Below are positions 7,409-11,143 of a DNA stretch of 11,143 bases, piece by piece. The DNA is taken from positions 1 through 11,143 of the forward strand of contig CAIUYS010000337.1 in NCBI GenBank assembly GCA_903903365.1, in the 5' to 3' direction. A program made the position numbers and the translations under genes. The notes beneath the pieces are model-generated. The model did no database searches and was not told the origin of the DNA. It saw only the letters and a program-made list of their open reading frames with translations. The DNA comes from an uncultured Methylococcaceae bacterium (GTDB lineage Bacteria; Pseudomonadota; Gammaproteobacteria; Methylococcales; Methylomonadaceae). The number at the start of each line of letters is the position of its first letter. Within the stretch, counting starts at the first letter, position 1.

Positions 7409-9091
7409 ATGGATCCACAATCTACGTCTTTTCCGGATACTCAACGGCAATCTTCATGGCTGTTATCAAGCCGCCGGCTACTTTGTTTTTGGTTAGTCAC
7501 CCTGGCATTAGTTGCGCGTGCCGAGCCGCCGGTTGCAAGTAGCGAGGACGTGGAGCTGGGCAGACGAATTTATATGGAGGGGATTTTGCCTTCCGGGGAG
7601 CCCTTAAAGGGGAAGCGTCAGGAGGCAGTTCAGGTTGAAGGTGCTGAAGCGGCCTGTGAGACCTGTCATCGGCGCAGCGGTATGGGAAGTCTGGAAGGCA
7701 ATATTGTGATAACGCCAATCACGGGCCGCTTTTTGTTCGCTACGGATGAGAATCGTCCGCTTGCCTTGGTGGATCCGCGTGCGCCCAAGAACTTGACTCG
7801 GGCACACACACCCTATACAGAAGAGTCTTTGGCTAAGGTTATTCGTGAAGGCATAGATGTCAGTGATCGCACACTGAGTCCTCTGATGCCGCAATACGCA
7901 TTGAGCGATGTTGAGATTAAGGCAGTACTTGCTTATCTGCGGCAACTGTCTTCAGAAGTGTCGCCCGGCGTTGGTGACGAAACACTACATTTTGCCACTA
8001 TAGTTGCGCCAGACGTTGATCCAAAGCAGCGCGAGGCCATGGTAGACATGATGCGCACCGCTTTTGCACAGCGTAATGCCAGTCAGAAAGTCTACTCCGG
8101 TCGTATGCGTATGCCTATTGATCTTATCCCGCGCACGTTACGTAATTGGAAGTTGACGGTTTGGGAATTACAGGGAGCACAGGAAACCTGGGGTACACAA
8201 TTAGCGGAAAACTATCAACGAGAGCCGGTTTTTGCGGTGATTTCCGGACTTTCAAATACTACCTGGGCACCGGTGCATTCGTTTTGCCAGCAGGAAAAGC
8301 TGCCCTGCCTGTTTCCTAGTGTTACCTTGCCACCTGCGGAGACCGCTTTTTATCCGCTTTACTATTCTCGCGGTGTAGCACTGGAGGCAGACGTTCTGGC
8401 CAAGCATTTACGTGACCAAGGGAAAAATACGCCTCGCCGGTTGCTTCAAGTCTATCGGGATAACAAGGTGGGACGAGGTGCCTCGCTGGCACTGACAGAA
8501 GCCATGAAGGGTTCGGAAATTCAGGTTGAAAATCGGGTGCTATACGGAGACGAACCGATAGAGTTAAAAGCGGCTTTGAAAGGTCTTTCCAGTAAGGATG
8601 CCGTTATGTTGTGGCTGCGTCCGGCAGATTTATCTGCTGTCAACAAGGCAGCACCCAAACAACTGCCTGCTGTCACTTATGTTTCCGGCTTTTTGGCGGC
8701 GGACAATTATGACTTTGTTCCAAAGACGTGGAAGTCTCATGTCCGAGTGGTTTATCCTTATGAACTGGGAGCTAAACGGCAGAAAAACGTTGCGGCTATG
8801 AAAGAATGGTTAAAAACCTGGCAACTGCCGCTGGTTGACGAGGCGTTTCAGACGGAGGTTTTTTTCAACCTACTGTTTTTGACAGACCTTACTTCCCAAA
8901 TATTGGATAATCTCTACCGCGATTATCTGGTGGAGCGGGCGGAGGATATGCTGAGCTTGGACTCGAATGTGTCTGCCTATCCGCACTTAAGTCTGGCGCG
9001 TGGCCAGCGGTTTGCTTCCAAGGGGGCTTACATTGCACGCTTTGCCCCGGATGGTAATTTGGTGGCTGATTCAGAATGGATTGTGCCGTAA
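7409..9091 (+). CDS. mofC: Cytochrome c / periplasmic-binding-protein fusion, MofC-like
   Basis: A 560-residue exported protein. The start is the ATG at 7409, with GGAG (7399-7402) six bases upstream. An in-frame TTG at 7382 lies inside a hairpin tail and is less likely. The signal peptide has an Arg pair and a hydrophobic core ending LVARA (cleavage near residue 38). A mono-haem cytochrome c domain follows (about 45-182): CETCH at 83-87 binds haem c, and M160 in SPLMPQY is the likely sixth ligand. Residues about 185-545 resemble type 1 periplasmic-binding proteins of the branched-chain amino acid kind, ending in a LSLARGQRFASKGAYI stretch typical of such fusions. No ABC permease or ATPase is nearby, so the binding domain may act as a sensor or docking module rather than in transport. 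The position after the FKBP gene matches mofC, described as a haem-binding protein. An electron link with the oxidase is inferred. Confidence 0.85.
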   Translation: MDPQSTSFPDTQRQSSWLLSSRRLLCFWLVTLALVARAEPPVASSEDVELGRRIYMEGILPSGEPLKGKRQEAVQVEGAEAACETCHRRSGMGSLEGNIVITPITGRFLFATDENRPLALVDPRAPKNLTRAHTPYTEESLAKVIREGIDVSDRTLSPLMPQYALSDVEIKAVLAYLRQLSSEVSPGVGDETLHFATIVAPDVDPKQREAMVDMMRTAFAQRNASQKVYSGRMRMPIDLIPRTLRNWKLTVWELQGAQETWGTQLAENYQREPVFAVISGLSNTTWAPVHSFCQQEKLPCLFPSVTLPPAETAFYPLYYSRGVALEADVLAKHLRDQGKNTPRRLLQVYRDNKVGRGASLALTEAMKGSEIQVENRVLYGDEPIELKAALKGLSSKDAVMLWLRPADLSAVNKAAPKQLPAVTYVSGFLAADNYDFVPKTWKSHVRVVYPYELGAKRQKNVAAMKEWLKTWQLPLVDEAFQTEVFFNLLFLTDLTSQILDNLYRDYLVERAEDMLSLDSNVSAYPHLSLARGQRFASKGAYIARFAPDGNLVADSEWIVP

Positions 9092-9225
9092 TTTTACTAA
9101 TTTTACGTAGAATCGAATGACTTTTGGTTTGGAATAGCTTCAGGATTTCTAACCATTGAGCCGCACTTTAAATAGCATAACGCATTGGCAATATTATGTA
9201 TTTTTATAATAAAACGGTGGCTCCA

Positions 9226-9828
9226 ATGAGCTTGCGGGCTGCACTAACCCTTATCATATTCTTTGCGGCCTTTTTTTCGCCGCGTCCATTGTTGGCAGGG
9301 GAGTCAAACGATGGGCAGAAAACAGACGCGCCTGAATATGCCCGCGCCCTTGCCAATTACGACACACCTGATGTTGCCGTGATCCGTCAGGATGGGAAAA
9401 AATTATCTTTTGGCAAAGAACTGGATGATGGCCGTCCGGTGATTCTGAATTTTGTTTTTGTTTCCTGTTCAGCAATCTGCCCGATGCTCAGCCACCTTTT
9501 TTCAAAGGTGCAAACCAAATTGGCTAAGGACGGCCAGAAAGCTCATATGGTGTCGATTTCCATCGACCCGGAAAACGACACACCCGCAAAACTGGCCGAA
9601 TATGCCAAAAAATTTGGCGCAGGGTCTGACTGGAATTTCTACACCGGTACCAGGGAGGTGAGTATCGCTATCCAAAAGGCTTTCAATGCTTACCGGGGTG
9701 ACAAGATGAATCATACATCGATCATTTTAATGCGTGCAAAGCCGGGTAAACCTTGGCTTCGGGTTGAAGGTTTTCTTAGCCCGGATGCAGTGGCTCGTGA
9801 ATACCACACTATGCTTCAACAGCCATAA
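9226..9828 (+). CDS. SCO1/SenC family copper chaperone / thioredoxin-fold protein
   Basis: A 200-residue Sco-type protein that binds copper or exchanges disulphides in the periplasm. The copper motif CSAICP (C81 and C85) and the distant His (H163 in MNHTS) are all present, within a thioredoxin-like fold containing VSISIDPENDTP. The start chosen is the ATG at 9226, five bases after GGTGG, because it gives a compact signal peptide or anchor (MSLRAALTLIIFFAAFFSPRPLLA). An in-frame ATG at 9196 would add ten residues but lacks a clear ribosome site. Sco proteins usually help assemble the CuA site of cytochrome oxidase, yet no cox genes are visible here. The nearby multicopper oxidase suggests copper delivery or thiol maintenance for that enzyme instead (inference). 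A 134-bp gap separates it from the cytochrome gene, so it could share the transcript or have its own promoter. Confidence 0.9.
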   Translation: MSLRAALTLIIFFAAFFSPRPLLAGESNDGQKTDAPEYARALANYDTPDVAVIRQDGKKLSFGKELDDGRPVILNFVFVSCSAICPMLSHLFSKVQTKLAKDGQKAHMVSISIDPENDTPAKLAEYAKKFGAGSDWNFYTGTREVSIAIQKAFNAYRGDKMNHTSIILMRAKPGKPWLRVEGFLSPDAVAREYHTMLQQP

Positions 9829-9915
9829 AGTAAGCTGAATTCGGTATAGGGAAATATTTTAAATCAACTGGTTAACGCTATGACAGGCTGATATCAACAA
9901 CGCGAATTCCAGTAT

Positions 9916-10752
9916 TTATCTATTGATTAATTTTTTAGTGCAATCTATATTCATTTTATAGCCAAAGCCTCTGACTGTTATTATGATTTGCGGATTATTA
10001 AGGTTTTTTTCTATTTTTTTTCTTAATAAGTGCATGTATTGATAAAGATCCGATTTTGTTGCCCGGTGATTTTCAGGCCAAAGCCGATTTATGATTTCAT
10101 CGTTCAAAAAAACTCGATCAATATCCGATAACAGCAACTTAATCAGATCAAATTCCTTAGGCGTCAGATAGACATTATCGCCATTTATAAACAAACACTT
10201 TTTTTTCTGGTCAATTTTGAAATGGGTAAATCCCGGATCGCAAATTTCTTGTTGGAAATCCGTATTTCCGGTGATTTGATCTTCATCATGTTCATTATCG
10301 GCACAGTTATTATTGGATTCAGTACAGCTTCCTTCTGTAACAGAATATTTTTCGTGGTGATTTTGGTTATTACTCAAACAAGAGTCCGAAAAAAATTTTT
10401 TTTTGATATACTCGGCAATCTCGGCAATATCGAACGGATTATTTAGGATTCCATCAATCCACACGGGCAATTCGGATGAGATAACCGGGTTTAGTTTGGT
10501 GTTTAAACAGCAGATTTTTACTTGGTCACGGGAGGCCACCAGCCTTAACAAATTAGTTTCAATCCTCCGGGCATTTACCCAGTTAAGTTGTACGAGGATT
10601 AAATCCGGTTTATGTTTTGCCACTTCATTGATTTCATGCACATTGAAGTCGGCCACTGTCATATTAATATTGTTTGCATAAAAATATCCCTTCAAAAGAG
10701 CTAAAATGCATTTGTCTTTACAAAATGCGGCAATATTATTTATTTTTTCCAT
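9916..10752 (-). CDS. OmpR/PhoB-type winged-helix regulator with degenerate receiver domain
   Basis: A 278-residue DNA-binding regulator on the opposite strand, convergent with the sco-like gene. Residues 1-120 have the size and pattern of a response-regulator receiver, but key residues are lost. In PDLILVQLNW the phospho-acceptor Asp position is Q55, and the usual Lys before PF is N105 (LNNPFD). It therefore probably does not work by ordinary phosphorylation. A low-complexity Asn/Asp/Glu/His-rich linker spans about 122-172. The C-terminal winged helix (about 175-268) is well kept: LTPKEFDLIKLLL, the recognition-helix region SDLYQYMHLLRKKIEKN and the wing TVRGFGYKM. No sensor kinase is adjacent. 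GGAG lies 11 bases before the start codon. The gene is clearly more AT-rich than the mof-like genes, which suggests a different history. A link to control of the neighbours is possible but not shown. Confidence 0.85.
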   Translation of the reverse strand: MEKINNIAAFCKDKCILALLKGYFYANNINMTVADFNVHEINEVAKHKPDLILVQLNWVNARRIETNLLRLVASRDQVKICCLNTKLNPVISSELPVWIDGILNNPFDIAEIAEYIKKKFFSDSCLSNNQNHHEKYSVTEGSCTESNNNCADNEHDEDQITGNTDFQQEICDPGFTHFKIDQKKKCLFINGDNVYLTPKEFDLIKLLLSDIDRVFLNDEIINRLWPENHRATKSDLYQYMHLLRKKIEKNLNNPQIIITVRGFGYKMNIDCTKKLINR

Positions 10753-11143
10753 AAAACCATGAACTCCATTTTTATTATTTTTATTTACAAATACATACGC
10801 TATTTTTTAGCAATGCTTTGCAGGATTTAAGTTTAATAAAATAACAATCGCGAATAGGCTTCTAAAAATTCAATCAGCTCCCGGTCAGCTATTTAATAAG
10901 GGGTAAAATAAAATGCTTTTACGTTTAACAGGACTTTAAACGCATTAACAAAATCGCCAGAGTGACTATAAATTTACAGTACGATTATTAAATATGGAAA
11001 ATGGAACAAATACTATAGGTATAAATACCTAGTACCTCTATCGTCTCTTTCTAAAGGAGAAAATTTGTGATTATAAATCAATAACATAACGTTTAATGGA
11101 GCTTGTTGTTTAAAGGCAGTATTCAGGATTCAGTCGGCTAAGT
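10753..11143. other. AT-rich non-coding region with operator-like inverted repeats
   Basis: No supported gene is seen. The left part should hold the promoter of the leftward regulator gene; a weak - strand candidate (TTGCTA and TTGTAA boxes near 10812 and 10785) is not convincing. Notable structures are CGTTTAA (10922-10928) with its inverted copy TTAAACG (10936-10942), a third CGTTTAA at 11090-11096, and a near-palindrome at 11011-11034. A strong AAAGGAG (11053-11059) is followed by a GTG at 11067 that reaches a stop after five codons. Confidence 0.5.
11011..11034. promoter_or_regulatory. Operator-like near-palindrome
   Basis: TAGGTAT (11016-11022) and ATACCTA (11025-11031) are perfect inverted copies around a central AA. 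TACTA and TAGTA flank them with a two-base offset. The size suits a dimeric DNA-binding protein. It lies about 260 bases upstream of the regulator gene start and about 20 bases before an orphan Shine-Dalgarno sequence, so either side could be its target. The symmetry is seen directly; operator function is inferred. Confidence 0.4.

Noticed and set aside
9185..9210. TTGGCA and a perfect TATAAT as a promoter for the sco-like gene.
   Set aside because: The spacer is only 14 bases, and the implied transcript would begin at the ribosome site of the chosen start.
9835..9912. Inverted repeat CTGAATTCG/CGAATTCCAG between the convergent sco-like and regulator genes as a bidirectional terminator.
   Set aside because: GAATTC is itself palindromic, the loop would be about 59 bases and there is a bulge, so it is likely chance.
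10222..10681. Two + strand reading frames inside the regulator gene.
   Set aside because: They are antisense shadows of a gene with a well-preserved winged-helix domain.
1..11143. CRISPR arrays, tRNA or rRNA genes, transposase genes, phage genes or toxin-antitoxin pairs.
   Set aside because: No regularly spaced repeats, no tRNA- or rRNA-like stretches and no matching protein motifs were seen on either strand.

Overview
This window looks like the chromosome of a gammaproteobacterial methanotroph or close relative (Methylococcales-like). The taxonomic hint is the sorting tail of the gene at 5422-6306 (VPLPGAVWLFGSGLMGL followed by RRK), a form of PEP-CTERM signal common in those bacteria. This is an inference from one motif plus general gene style, not a phylogenetic result.

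Layout. An AT-rich leader (1-360) precedes a small secreted protein (361-642). The stop codon of that gene overlaps the start of a very large multicopper oxidase (642-5267, 1541 aa) that keeps all four copper-ligand motifs. A strong intrinsic terminator follows (5346-5379). Next come a PEP-CTERM secreted protein (5422-6306) and a 280-bp gap with a long near-perfect palindrome (6323-6414). After that are an exported FKBP-type prolyl isomerase (6587-7363), a fusion of a mono-haem cytochrome c domain with a type-1 periplasmic-binding domain (7409-9091), and a Sco/SenC copper chaperone (9226-9828). These genes all lie on the + strand. A convergent, AT-rich gene (9916-10752, - strand) encodes an OmpR-type winged-helix regulator whose receiver domain has lost the phospho-acceptor Asp. 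The last 391 bases are non-coding and hold operator-like inverted repeats.

How the genes fit together. The series giant multicopper oxidase, FKBP isomerase, haem protein matches the order described for mofA-mofB-mofC of Leptothrix discophora, a locus associated with manganese(II) oxidation. Here it carries additions: a translationally coupled small secreted protein, a PEP-CTERM protein inserted after mofA, and a Sco protein. A reasonable model is as follows. MofA is exported and loaded with copper (helped by Sco), folded with help from the FKBP isomerase, and passes electrons to, or works beside, the cytochrome-PBP protein. Mn(II) as the substrate is a hypothesis taken from the homologous locus, where the genetic proof is itself limited. 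Other metal or organic substrates remain possible.
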